Assembly: GCA_016297265.1 (NCBI GenBank)
Contig: JAEDHB010000002.1
Span: 62,001-126,000 of the forward strand
Direction: 5' to 3'
Source of the DNA: Butyrivibrio sp.
Lineage (GTDB): Bacteria > Bacillota > Clostridia > Lachnospirales > Lachnospiraceae
DNA length: 64,000 nt
The translations under genes and the position numbers were made by a program. Below are positions 43,643 to 52,677 of this stretch, in pieces. A model generated the notes under the pieces. That model was given only the letters and a program-made list of their open reading frames with translations, was not told the origin of the DNA and ran no database searches. Each line of letters starts with the position of its first letter. The first letter of the stretch is position 1.

Positions 43643-45382
43643 CTATGTGAACTGACTGTTGTACAGCTTAGCATAAAAACCGCCCTGTGCCAATAATTCT
43701 TCATGATTACCCTGCTCAATCACATTGCCGTCCTTCATAACCAGAATAATATCCGCAGATTGTATGGTAGAAAGGCGGTGTGCAACGATAAAGCTTGTAC
43801 GCCCCCTCATCATGGTCTGAAAAGCTTCCTGAATCTTCATCTCCGTTCTTGTATCAATAGACGATGTAGCCTCATCAAGAATAAGCATCGGTGGCAGACA
43901 AAGCATTACTCTGGCGATACACAACAGCTGCTTCTGTCCTTTAGAAAGGCTTCCGCCATCTTCCCCGATAATGGTATCATATCCATTAGGAAGTCTCTTA
44001 ATAAAGCTGTGTGCGTAAGCCGCCTTTGCCGCCGCGATAACCTCCTCATCCGTTGCATCCGGTTTTCCCATAATTATATTATCCTTAATTGTACCGGATT
44101 TCAACCATGTCTCCTGCAAAACCATACCATAATTCTCTCTCAGGCTGTGTCTGCTGACGGTCCTGATATCCTTATCTTCCACTGAAATCGAGCCTTTATC
44201 AACATCATAAAACCTCATAAGAAGATTAATTATCGTTGTTTTACCGCAACCGGTAGGCCCTACAATGGCAATTCTCTGACCGGGCTTAACACCAAGATTA
44301 AAATTCTTAATAAGTTCTTTTTCCTTATCATATGAAAAAGCAACATCATGGAGTTCTATTTTTCCATCGCCCTTATTGACAACAAGCTCGTCCGAAGGTT
44401 CCTCGCTTAATGCCTCTTCCTCGATAAGGTCAATAACTCTGTCCGCACACGCAAGCGCATTCTGAAGCTCCGTTATAACTCCGGATATCTCATTAAACGG
44501 CTTGGTATACTGCATTGCATAGCTGAGGAAAATTTGAAGCTTTCCCACTGAAAATGTAAGTGGATTGCTAATAACGGCAAAAGCGCCGGTAAGCGTTACC
44601 ATGGCATATACAACATTGTTGACAAATCTTGTTGATGGATTGGTAACCGATGAAAAAAATATCGCTCTCAAGGAACATTTCTGCAGTCTTTCGTTCATCT
44701 CATCAAATTTATCTATCGCCCTGTCTTCATAGCTATATGCCTGAACTACCTTTTCGTTACCCAGTATCTCATCAATGAAGCCCGTTTGTTCTCCACGGAC
44801 AGCGGACTGTTCACGGAACATTCTGTAGGTTTTTTTTGATACAAAAGCCGCAACGAAGAAGGATAATGGGGTAATCAGAATTACCACCATTGCTATTTTC
44901 CAATTAATGATAATTATGAAAGCAAGCGTGCCTACAATTGTTACAATTCCCGAAAAGAACTGTGTAAATCCCATCAAAAGACCGTCTGCAAACTGGTCCA
45001 CATCCGCGATTACCTTGCTGACTATTTCACCGGAAGTGTGGGAATCAATATATTTTACCGGAAGTCTCTGAATCTTTGCAAAGGCCTCCCTTCTGATGTC
45101 CCTAACAATGGAATAGGTTATTCTGTTATTGCATGTATTCATTGTCCACTGCAGCAATGCTACACCTGCCATCGTGATTGAAATGTGCAAAAGGATTTTG
45201 CTAATCGCGACAAAATCAACATTGCCCTGCGCAATAATATTATCGATTGCATTGCCCTGCAAAACCGGAATATACAGCTGACCTGCCACCGTAGCAAGTG
45301 CCATTACCATCGAAAGAATAAGATAAAACTTGTATTTTCCTATATATCTGATAACTCGCTTAATTGAGGATTTTTTCTTCAT
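43643..45382 (-). CDS. ABC exporter subunit, catalytic Walker B partner
   Basis: A 579-residue half-transporter: six membrane helices (1-310), then a nucleotide-binding domain with Walker A GPTGCGKTT, signature LSKGQ (deviating from LSGGQ), Walker B LILDEATSS with the catalytic Glu, and switch His in VAHRLSTI. Its start A is also the last base of the upstream stop codon (TAATG). The combination of an intact Glu/His with a degenerate signature fits one half of a heterodimeric multidrug or lipid exporter of the BmrCD/LmrCD/TM287-288 type. Confidence 0.93.
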   Translation of the reverse strand: MKKKSSIKRVIRYIGKYKFYLILSMVMALATVAGQLYIPVLQGNAIDNIIAQGNVDFVAISKILLHISITMAGVALLQWTMNTCNNRITYSIVRDIRREAFAKIQRLPVKYIDSHTSGEIVSKVIADVDQFADGLLMGFTQFFSGIVTIVGTLAFIIIINWKIAMVVILITPLSFFVAAFVSKKTYRMFREQSAVRGEQTGFIDEILGNEKVVQAYSYEDRAIDKFDEMNERLQKCSLRAIFFSSVTNPSTRFVNNVVYAMVTLTGAFAVISNPLTFSVGKLQIFLSYAMQYTKPFNEISGVITELQNALACADRVIDLIEEEALSEEPSDELVVNKGDGKIELHDVAFSYDKEKELIKNFNLGVKPGQRIAIVGPTGCGKTTIINLLMRFYDVDKGSISVEDKDIRTVSRHSLRENYGMVLQETWLKSGTIKDNIIMGKPDATDEEVIAAAKAAYAHSFIKRLPNGYDTIIGEDGGSLSKGQKQLLCIARVMLCLPPMLILDEATSSIDTRTEMKIQEAFQTMMRGRTSFIVAHRLSTIQSADIILVMKDGNVIEQGNHEELLAQGGFYAKLYNSQFT

Positions 45383-47115
45383 TACCTGGCACCTCCCTTA
45401 GCACTGTTTCCGTCAGTTGAATATATTTCCTTATAGATATCACAATTTGTAAGAAGTTCTTCATGGGTTCCGATGCCCACAATGTGTCCGTCATCCATCA
45501 CAATGATTCTGTCCGCATTGCGAAGGGAGGCTGTTCTCTGTGACACAATGATGGTGGTAACATCCCCATCCATTTCCCTGATTGAGGCCCTGAGCGCAGC
45601 ATCAGTCGCGTAATCAAGTGCCGAAGCACTATCGTCCAGAATCAGAATCTCAGGTTGTTTCACAAGCGCACGGGCAATCGTTAGTCGTTGCCTCTGACCT
45701 CCGGATAGGTTTCCGCCGCCCTGAGTAATACTATAATCCAACACGCCCTGCTTATTTTCAACAAACTCCCTGGCCTGAGCCATGGTTATGGCTCTCATGA
45801 TATCCTCATCATCGGCATTTTCATTGCCTATTTTCATATTCTCCCTGATACTGCCGTTGAAAAGAACCGCCTGTTGCAGAACAATTCCCACCTTGTTCCT
45901 TATTGTTTCCTTAGGGTATTCCTTAACATCCACGCCATCGATAAGAACATTTCCCTTTGTCGCATCATAAAATCTTGGAATAAGATGCACCAGGGAAGAT
46001 TTACCTGAACCCGTTCCCCCGATAATTCCGATGGTTTCGCCCCTCTTTATTTTGAGATTGATATCGGAAAGTGTCTCCGCACCCGCTCCCTTGTAGGTCA
46101 GTTCGACATCATTGAATTCAATTGCATAAGGGCTTTCCGTCTTTGCAGGTTCTTTTTCCGGATACTGCATTGATATCTCAAGTTCAAAAACCTCCTGAAT
46201 TCTGTTGCCGGAAGCAATGGACTTGGTCACCTGGATAATGAGATTGGCAAGCTTGACAAGCTCAACCAGAATCTGTGACATATAGTTGACCAGGGCGATT
46301 ACCTTACCCTGTGTGAGCACTCCTGCATCAACCTTAATTGCACCGCTGTAGATAAGCGCAATCATAGCGCCGTTAATAATAATAAATGTAAGTGGGTTCA
46401 TAAGCGCAGTTATCCTGCCGGCAATCAGAGAAAGTCTGGTAAGCCTTGCATTTTCTTCACCAAAATTATCAATCTCGCTCTGTTCTTTGTTAAAAGCCCG
46501 AACCACTCTGGTTCCCGTAAGATTTTCCCTTGTATTCTTGAGCACCTTGTCCAAACTTCCTTGTACCTTGCGGTACATTGGTATTGATGCCAGCATAATG
46601 GAAAATACGGTTATTGACAAAAGAACAACCGCGATGCAGAAAATAAGCGCGCTCTTCACATTGATGGTGAATGCCATAATAACTGAACCGAATACGATAA
46701 ACGGAGATCTCAAAAACAATCGGATTACCATGTTAACACAGCCCTGAACAGCATTGACATCACTGGTCATTCTGTTGATAAACTGGGCAGTTCCGATAGT
46801 ATCGATTTCAGTAAAAGACAATTTCTGTATATGTGAAAAAAGAGCATGTCTTAGTTCAGTCGCAAAGCCAACTGCCGCTTTTGCCGCAAAATACTGGGCG
46901 GTAAGTGCGCAAACCAGTCCCACAATTCCCAACAGTACCATAATAAGTACTCTCGTTACAATGTATCCCTTATCCTGATTGGCAATGCCCACGTCAATAA
47001 TGGATGCCACCACCAATGGAATTATCAGCTCAAAAGAAGCCTCCAAAAGCTTGAACAAAGGTCCCAAAACGGTTTCTTTTTTATAATTCTTAAGATAAAT
47101 CAATAGTTTTTTCAT
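45382..47115 (-). CDS. ABC exporter subunit, degenerate Walker B partner
   Basis: A 577-residue half-transporter with six membrane helices and an ATPase domain: Walker A GGTGSGKSS, canonical NLSGGQRQR, but Walker B LILDDSASALD has Asp in place of the catalytic Glu and the switch residue is Gln (VSQRTASL) instead of His. This is the pattern of the subunit forming the degenerate ATP site in heterodimeric exporters, complementary to the next gene. ATG 47115 is chosen because a promoter at 47139-47167 would start the mRNA only just upstream of it. Confidence 0.93.
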   Translation of the reverse strand: MKKLLIYLKNYKKETVLGPLFKLLEASFELIIPLVVASIIDVGIANQDKGYIVTRVLIMVLLGIVGLVCALTAQYFAAKAAVGFATELRHALFSHIQKLSFTEIDTIGTAQFINRMTSDVNAVQGCVNMVIRLFLRSPFIVFGSVIMAFTINVKSALIFCIAVVLLSITVFSIMLASIPMYRKVQGSLDKVLKNTRENLTGTRVVRAFNKEQSEIDNFGEENARLTRLSLIAGRITALMNPLTFIIINGAMIALIYSGAIKVDAGVLTQGKVIALVNYMSQILVELVKLANLIIQVTKSIASGNRIQEVFELEISMQYPEKEPAKTESPYAIEFNDVELTYKGAGAETLSDINLKIKRGETIGIIGGTGSGKSSLVHLIPRFYDATKGNVLIDGVDVKEYPKETIRNKVGIVLQQAVLFNGSIRENMKIGNENADDEDIMRAITMAQAREFVENKQGVLDYSITQGGGNLSGGQRQRLTIARALVKQPEILILDDSASALDYATDAALRASIREMDGDVTTIIVSQRTASLRNADRIIVMDDGHIVGIGTHEELLTNCDIYKEIYSTDGNSAKGGAR

Positions 47116-47138
47116 AGTTTTCACCATCCTGCCAAATG

Positions 47139-47167
47139 ATTATACAATGAAATGCAATATTTTCCAA
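47139..47167 (-). promoter_or_regulatory. SigA promoter of the ABC exporter-aroB operon
   Basis: Minus strand TTGGAA (47167-47162), 17-base spacer, TATAAT (47144-47139). Transcription would start about seven bases on, giving a leader of under 20 bases. Confidence 0.75.
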
Positions 47168-47202
47168 CATAAAACAGCAAGAATTTTCAAGGCAAAACAA
47201 AG

Positions 47203-47238
47203 GAGCAGATACTATCAATAGCTTGACAATATCTGCTC
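47203..47238 (-). terminator. Terminator of niaR
   Basis: GAGCAGATA/TATCTGCTC stem (47238-47230 with 47211-47203), 18-base loop, followed by CTTTGTTTT on the minus strand. Confidence 0.7.
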
Positions 47239-47250
47239 AAATTATTCCTC

Positions 47251-47781
47251 TTACTGTTCCTGTTCCCATGGTAAAAGCGGAACAAGCAAATCAGCTTCCT
47301 TCAATCTCTTTTCAATCAAATCCAGTCTTTCATAGTTCGCAGCTTCCACCAGATGATAATGGTATCCTGATGTAGCATTGCCAAGAAGTGTAGAAGGACT
47401 GTTATCTATCCTTTCCAGAAATTCACAGACATCCTGTCTTGAACTGATATCCATCTCCGCAGTAATACGGCCGTATATTCTATGGCTTATACTTACATTC
47501 TTAATTATTCCGCCACAGTCAACTATCAGATTCAATTCCTCTGCCACGCGATTCTCGCCATGTTTCACCTTAAATTCCCTTGAACATATTTTATCCGTCT
47601 GAATCACATAACCGCGATTAGTAGAAATAATGCCAGGCACAGAGGCCCTGATAACAGCCAGGTCCTGCACAATCACCTGTCTGCTCACGGAGTATTTGGC
47701 AGCCAAGTCCTTCGCCGCAATCGGTCCGTCAGCCTTGCGAAGCATATTTAATATGTTGTCTCTGCGTTCTTTCGTCTTCAA
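47251..47781 (-). CDS. niaR: NiaR-type transcriptional repressor (3H domain)
   Basis: A 176-residue regulator: N-terminal winged helix (about 1-60, YSVSRQVIVQDLAVIR as recognition region) and a C-terminal 3H domain with the three conserved histidine motifs KHGENR, SHRIYG and SGYHYHLV, which bind metal and nicotinic acid. NiaR represses NAD salvage or niacin uptake genes in Firmicutes. Start is TTG at 47781 with AGGAG seven bases upstream. None of its usual targets are adjacent; it has its own promoter and terminator. Confidence 0.92.
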   Translation of the reverse strand: MKTKERRDNILNMLRKADGPIAAKDLAAKYSVSRQVIVQDLAVIRASVPGIISTNRGYVIQTDKICSREFKVKHGENRVAEELNLIVDCGGIIKNVSISHRIYGRITAEMDISSRQDVCEFLERIDNSPSTLLGNATSGYHYHLVEAANYERLDLIEKRLKEADLLVPLLPWEQEQ

Positions 47782-47811
47782 ATCTCTGCTCCTTCTTAAC
47801 TATTAGCTTCA

Positions 47812-47840
47812 ATTATATAGAAAAGACGGAGTTTGCGCAA
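47812..47840 (-). promoter_or_regulatory. SigA promoter of niaR
   Basis: Minus strand TTGCGC (47840-47835), 17-base spacer, TATAAT (47817-47812), 30 bases before the TTG start codon. It overlaps the C-terminal end region of the upstream vWA gene at its far side. Confidence 0.65.
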
Positions 47841-49289
47841 CTAATTACTGTTATTATTGTTACTATTCTGTCTGAAATATTTTGTTTCAGTTGGATTACC
47901 GCAATAATCGCCGATAATTCTGATTAACATTGAATTGAGATATTCACTCTCATATTCATCCTCTTTTATCGGAATTGTATGGCTTTCGCCAACTCCGCTG
48001 TTATCATCAAGGAAGGTAAATGTTCCGCCCGTAAGCAAAGCATATGCTCGAAGTATCTGCTGCGTTTCCTCATCCGCGCCGCTGGCTGCAACAGGTATAA
48101 TTCTGATTCCCTGTGAGGCTGCTTTACTCATAAGTTCAGCAATCTGAGCCTTAATTGAATCATCATCATGAGGAGGTGCATCCAAAACAAGGAACATAAG
48201 CTTGATGCTGTCCTCCTCCCACACATGCTGATTAATCGCATTGTCGATGGCTGTATGGACTGCTTCCGGAAAATCTCCGCCGCCGGCAGCTTCCTCAGCA
48301 TCAATCAACTTGCAGGCCTCATCAATATCTTTTCTGAAATCATAATATTTTACAATATATTCATCAGTGGTATCCCTGTAAAAATTAACGCTTGTTCTAA
48401 TATCGGCACCGGTGTCCTTATTAACTGTAGTTACAACATTTTTGAGCTCTTCTTTAAGGTAATTCAGTTCATCATCCATTGAACCGGTGGTATCCACCAT
48501 AAACATTAAATCAAGTTTTAATTTTGGGTTACTGCCTTCTAATTCAATATCTGCCCTGTTACCGGAATCAATGATTTCTGACAGCTTGTAGCTTTCAACA
48601 GTCCCGTCCGGACATGTTATTTCAATAGTATCGCAATCCTTTATTGTCACCTGATTAAAGGTATAAAGATACGCATTACCCTTAATATCCGTAATTGCAG
48701 TATATACTGTTTCCTGATTGCGGTATAATACTACCTTGCAGTTGAGCAAAGGAGTATCTCCATTATGAACATATACACTTAATCTGTCATTGATAGCAAG
48801 CTTCCAGTTTGCCAGAACTTCCTTATCCTGATAGTTAAGCCAGTTGTCCCAATTGACATTATCCCTGATTTCACCACCGGTCAGGGTTCCTGCCTGAGCA
48901 TCCACTCCATTTACAGCCATATCTTTAGTTTCTTCAAAATCCATAACCCCTTCTGCGTATTCAAATTCTCCCTTGATAAAACCGGAATTGACATCCCCCT
49001 CAATAACTCCGTCCGTGCCCACAGCACTGTTTTGCGAAATCTGTCCAAATCTGTCGCCGGACACATTACCTCTGTTTGCATTCAGGCAGATTACAAGGGC
49101 GGCAATGCCTGCAATTGCTACTCCCGCTCCGGAGTACACCCATTTCATATATGCTCTGTATTTTGCAGGTTTTTTAACTTCCTTCACCTGTTCTTCCATC
49201 TGTGCGATTACATCCTCAGGTAAAACCCTGGATATTTCAGGTATTTGCAATTCTTCACTGTATTTTTTGATTTTTCTTTTTATTCTCAT
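47841..49289 (-). CDS. Membrane-anchored vWA-domain protein (possible anti-sigma)
   Basis: A 482-residue protein. Residues 1-48 are cytoplasmic and basic at the start, one membrane helix spans about 49-68, and the rest is extracellular. About 165-235 resembles a carboxypeptidase-regulatory/Ig-like module (DRLSVYVHNGDTPLLNCKV), and about 258-440 is a von Willebrand A domain with the MIDAS motif DTTGSM, the later Thr/Asp residues, and an Asn-rich C-terminus. It begins 14 bases after the ECF sigma gene with GGAGG upstream. Position suggests a membrane regulator of that sigma factor, binding it through the short cytoplasmic tail; no known anti-sigma motif is visible. Confidence 0.85.
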   Translation of the reverse strand: MRIKRKIKKYSEELQIPEISRVLPEDVIAQMEEQVKEVKKPAKYRAYMKWVYSGAGVAIAGIAALVICLNANRGNVSGDRFGQISQNSAVGTDGVIEGDVNSGFIKGEFEYAEGVMDFEETKDMAVNGVDAQAGTLTGGEIRDNVNWDNWLNYQDKEVLANWKLAINDRLSVYVHNGDTPLLNCKVVLYRNQETVYTAITDIKGNAYLYTFNQVTIKDCDTIEITCPDGTVESYKLSEIIDSGNRADIELEGSNPKLKLDLMFMVDTTGSMDDELNYLKEELKNVVTTVNKDTGADIRTSVNFYRDTTDEYIVKYYDFRKDIDEACKLIDAEEAAGGGDFPEAVHTAIDNAINQHVWEEDSIKLMFLVLDAPPHDDDSIKAQIAELMSKAASQGIRIIPVAASGADEETQQILRAYALLTGGTFTFLDDNSGVGESHTIPIKEDEYESEYLNSMLIRIIGDYCGNPTETKYFRQNSNNNNSN

Positions 49290-49303
49290 ATCTGTCCTCC
49301 GTG

Positions 49304-49825
49304 CTATTTCAAATAGTCCTTAAGTCTTCTGAGCAACCTCTGATATTTCTTCTGGCATGCTTCAACTGACATATTCAATACATTTGCGATGTCCCTATGT
49401 GAAAACCCCATGGTGGTCTTCATAAGAACTATCTGTCTCTCATCTTCGGACAATTGATTGAGAGCATTTTGAACATCCATCGACAATTCACTTTTGTCTG
49501 ATACTGTGTATTCCTGCATATATGGCGCAAAATCCTCCGTAGGAACCTCGTGGTTTCTATGGCGCAAAACATCCAATGCCTTATTGCGGACAATCATAAT
49601 CAGCCATGCATGCGCAGCTTTGGTATCGTTAAGCGTGCCGGCTTTTTCATAAATTGTAATCAGACTCTCCTGAATCACATCCTCGGACAGCTGATAATCT
49701 CCCAGCACATTATAGGCAACTACATACATCTGTCGTCCAACTGCATTGTACAGTGACGCAAGGGCTGTTTTACTGCCGTTCGCAAGCTCTTTGATTATTT
49801 TCTCACATTGTCGATTTAAGTTCAT
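49304..49825 (-). CDS. ECF-type RNA polymerase sigma factor
   Basis: A 173-residue sigma-70 family protein containing regions 2 and 4 only. Region 2 includes LSEDVIQESLITIYEKA and HAWLIMIVRNKALDVLR; region 4 includes LSEDERQIVLMK and the helix-turn-helix FSHRDIANVLNMSVEACQKKYQRLLRRLK. ATG 49825 follows AAAGGAGAG, preferred to an earlier in-frame start. It is transcribed ahead of the vWA membrane protein. ECF factors respond to envelope signals through a partner anti-sigma factor. Confidence 0.93.
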   Translation of the reverse strand: MNLNRQCEKIIKELANGSKTALASLYNAVGRQMYVVAYNVLGDYQLSEDVIQESLITIYEKAGTLNDTKAAHAWLIMIVRNKALDVLRHRNHEVPTEDFAPYMQEYTVSDKSELSMDVQNALNQLSEDERQIVLMKTTMGFSHRDIANVLNMSVEACQKKYQRLLRRLKDYLK

Positions 49826-49892
49826 TATTTTCTCTCCTTTATGTCCTACATATATAAGACGCAATAAGAAATAGAAATTGGACAATAATATT

Positions 49893-50690
49893 TTATGAAC
49901 CTGTACCTGAATATTTTTTTGCTCCGTAAAGCCATACCCTGTATGACAAATAGAAAAATACTATGCCATAGAGCGGTGAAAACCAGGTAAGTAAAGGAAT
50001 ATTATCCGGTCTCAGCAAAATCTGGCTTGGATAATACGCCACGAAGGCAATCGGTATAATGAATGTAAAAACAAATTTGAAAACTGATGTAAAAATTGTA
50101 ACCGGATATTTTGCATAGTCACGGAATTTGTGCATTGTAACCATTACATATCCTGAATTCTGCATGAAAAAACAAGTTGCCGCTGCAAGGTTCATAATAG
50201 CAATCATAAATAATGATGCCGAAATAAGTGCAATGACAAATCCCAGGATTATCAAAGGTGAAACTGCAATACCCAGCTTATTCCATGCAAAAACAACGGT
50301 TCCGAGTCCCACAAACAGTTGTCCGAGTCCCTTAATATCAAATACTTCCGAAGTAAAATAGAAGAAAATATTGATTGGCCGGAAACAATATTTTATAAAT
50401 TCACCTTCATATACATATCGTCTCAGATTCCAGTTGTTATCAAAAAGGCACTGCAAAGGTGTCAATGCCATCAACGAGAATCCGTAGAGAAACAGCATTT
50501 CGTGGTAGTTCCAGCCACACACACTCGGAAAATTGAGGAACATTATGTAAAATGCAAGCAGTTCAACCGCATCCGTCATAATCATCCCCAGCGTCGAAAT
50601 GATAAAATCCGCTCTGTAGCTCATTTTACTCTTAATATCCTGAGCAATTATTTTAAAATATATTTTGATATAATAACTTAGCTTCTTCAT
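49893..50690 (-). CDS. ABC-2 type transporter permease (second)
   Basis: A 265-residue protein with six membrane helices, of the ABC-2 permease group (COG3694-like, by resemblance). ATG 50690 has GGAGG six bases upstream, overlapping the end of the preceding permease gene with a two-base gap after its stop. It forms a three-gene transporter with an ATPase and another permease. Substrate is unknown; such uncharacterised exporters usually carry hydrophobic or peptide compounds. Confidence 0.85.
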   Translation of the reverse strand: MKKLSYYIKIYFKIIAQDIKSKMSYRADFIISTLGMIMTDAVELLAFYIMFLNFPSVCGWNYHEMLFLYGFSLMALTPLQCLFDNNWNLRRYVYEGEFIKYCFRPINIFFYFTSEVFDIKGLGQLFVGLGTVVFAWNKLGIAVSPLIILGFVIALISASLFMIAIMNLAAATCFFMQNSGYVMVTMHKFRDYAKYPVTIFTSVFKFVFTFIIPIAFVAYYPSQILLRPDNIPLLTWFSPLYGIVFFYLSYRVWLYGAKKYSGTGS

Positions 50691-50692
50691 AA

Positions 50693-51496
50693 TCAACCTC
50701 CGTTAACCGTGATAATCCTTTCTGATGCTTTCCAGAAAAGCTTTGCACCGGCATACATTACGATAAGCCAGATAAGCTGCTGGCCTATCATCCACCATGC
50801 CTCCCCCGTAGTAAGGCTTGTGTTGGTAAGAAACTGTAATGGAGTATCGTATATCGCATGGAAAGGAAGGAATTTTGCCACCTTATACAGTCCCTCCGGA
50901 AAAAATGCCAGCGGTACCGTTGCCCCTGAGAAAAATAATACAATCACCTGTTTCATGATATTGATTCCCCAGATTGACTGTGTATACAGGCACACCGTTC
51001 CAACAAAGAAATCAATAACAAAATTAATCAGCGAGCCGATAAGGGCGGCTATCAGATAGTACAAAATATTGATTCCGATATGTATTACACCGTGGGTAAT
51101 TACCTGCACCACAATAAATGTTGGTATAAAGGTTACAAAAAACGCACAGAGGTTGCCGCCGAATATGGAAAACAAAAGGTAGCTGTCATAGGATATCGGT
51201 TTCAGTAAATCAAGTACAATTTTACCACTCTGTATAGAACGGCCCATATCCCACACCAGATATGCTTCCATGAATGTAAACTGTGCCGTAGCAAGCACCA
51301 GATAAATCATTGTGTCGTTAAAACTCATTCCGTTGATAACGGCTCCATCTACAGATGCATAGATGGCATTCCACAAATTATATATAACAATAAGGTAAAT
51401 CAGATTACCCAAAAGCATGACAAAAGCGCTCATTCTGAACTGAAGAAATTCTATTACAGAGGCTCTTGTCAGCGTAAAATATGCTTTTATTTTCAT
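50693..51496 (-). CDS. ABC-2 type transporter permease (first)
   Basis: A 267-residue protein with six membrane helices, COG4587-like, with the cytoplasmic loop WDMGRSIQSGKIVLDLLKPI typical of this permease group. GGTGGG precedes ATG. It begins eight bases after the ATPase stop and is followed by the second permease, making a complete exporter: ATPase plus two permeases. Confidence 0.85.
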   Translation of the reverse strand: MKIKAYFTLTRASVIEFLQFRMSAFVMLLGNLIYLIVIYNLWNAIYASVDGAVINGMSFNDTMIYLVLATAQFTFMEAYLVWDMGRSIQSGKIVLDLLKPISYDSYLLFSIFGGNLCAFFVTFIPTFIVVQVITHGVIHIGINILYYLIAALIGSLINFVIDFFVGTVCLYTQSIWGINIMKQVIVLFFSGATVPLAFFPEGLYKVAKFLPFHAIYDTPLQFLTNTSLTTGEAWWMIGQQLIWLIVMYAGAKLFWKASERIITVNGG

Positions 51497-51504
51497 ATTC
51501 CCAC

Positions 51505-52563
51505 CTACTTATTCTTTTTCATTTCTTCTGCTTCTTCATATATCTTCTTAATTACGCTCTCCGTCGTAATTTCTTCAAGATGAACATCATAGATTTTTCT
51601 GTCCTCCTGAAGGGAATTTAACACCTTCATAAGTGGAATCTGAGCTTCGTCAATAAGAATTGTAATCCAGCCCTCATCCGTGCCAAAAGAAAAGTCCGCC
51701 TGAGGAAATTTTGCGCACACATGGCTTTCAATTTCTTTAAGCTGCTCCTTCAGGGTATTTTCATCGATTTCTTCAGGATGCTTATTAATCTTGAGTTTGA
51801 GTGTTCTGTATGCACCAAAAAAACTTCTCAGGTGTTCAATGTCATTGTCATATAACATTGTACCCTTATCAATGATTACAATCCTCTCACAGAGAGCATC
51901 CACATCACCCATATCATGAGTAGTAAGAATTACAGTTGTATTCTTTTCCTTATTGAGCGCCTTGATGAGATTTCTTATTTTAGCCTTCATTGCTACATCC
52001 AGGCCGATGGTCGGTTCGTCCAGGAATACCACCGGCGGATTATGCAAAAAGGCAGCAAGAATGTCGCTTAATGTTCTCTGTCCAAGAGACATCTGTCTTA
52101 CCGGTTTTGAGTAAAGTTCCTTGATATCAATAAGGCTTTCATACAAATCAAGCATTTCCCTGTACTGTTCATCCGGAATCCTGTATATCGATTTGAGTAT
52201 CTTAAAGGATTCAATGAGCGGGAGCGACCACCACAGCTGACTTCTCTGTCCAAATACAACTCCGATATTCTGGGCATTTTCAGTTCTGTTCTTATATGGT
52301 CTTTTTCCGTTAACAGTTATTTCACCTCTGGTAGGCTGCAAGACTCCGGTCATCATTTTGATGGTCGTAGATTTCCCTGCTCCGTTTGGTCCTAGATACC
52401 CCACTATCTCGCCCGGCTTGATTTCCATCGATACACCATTGACCGCCTTTACAATTTTATAATCACGGGAGAACAAATCGCGAAAGCTTCCTTTCAATCC
52501 TTCGCGTCTGTTCAGTACCTTAAACTCCTTATCCACATTTTTCAATTCAATAACATTTTCCAT
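51505..52563 (-). CDS. ABC-2 transporter ATP-binding protein
   Basis: A 352-residue ATPase: Walker A LGPNGAGKST near residue 60, Q-loop in FGQRSQLWWSLP, signature MSLGQRTLSD, Walker B PVVFLDEPTIGLD, switch His in TTHDMGD. The FGQRSQLWW block and the C-terminal extension after about 240 match the COG4586 type that pairs with COG4587/COG3694 permeases. AGGGGGA precedes the start. It is the first gene of the operon and divergent from the AraC regulator, which may control it. Confidence 0.92.
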   Translation of the reverse strand: MENVIELKNVDKEFKVLNRREGLKGSFRDLFSRDYKIVKAVNGVSMEIKPGEIVGYLGPNGAGKSTTIKMMTGVLQPTRGEITVNGKRPYKNRTENAQNIGVVFGQRSQLWWSLPLIESFKILKSIYRIPDEQYREMLDLYESLIDIKELYSKPVRQMSLGQRTLSDILAAFLHNPPVVFLDEPTIGLDVAMKAKIRNLIKALNKEKNTTVILTTHDMGDVDALCERIVIIDKGTMLYDNDIEHLRSFFGAYRTLKLKINKHPEEIDENTLKEQLKEIESHVCAKFPQADFSFGTDEGWITILIDEAQIPLMKVLNSLQEDRKIYDVHLEEITTESVIKKIYEEAEEMKKNK

Positions 52564-52677
52564 ATGTCATCCCCCTTGTCTTTATGAATTTATTACAGTA
52601 TAATTGAAAAAAACAAAGGAAAAAACTACCAAAATTCCGCAAATTTATAACAATATTACACAAGAGGGGGATTCATA

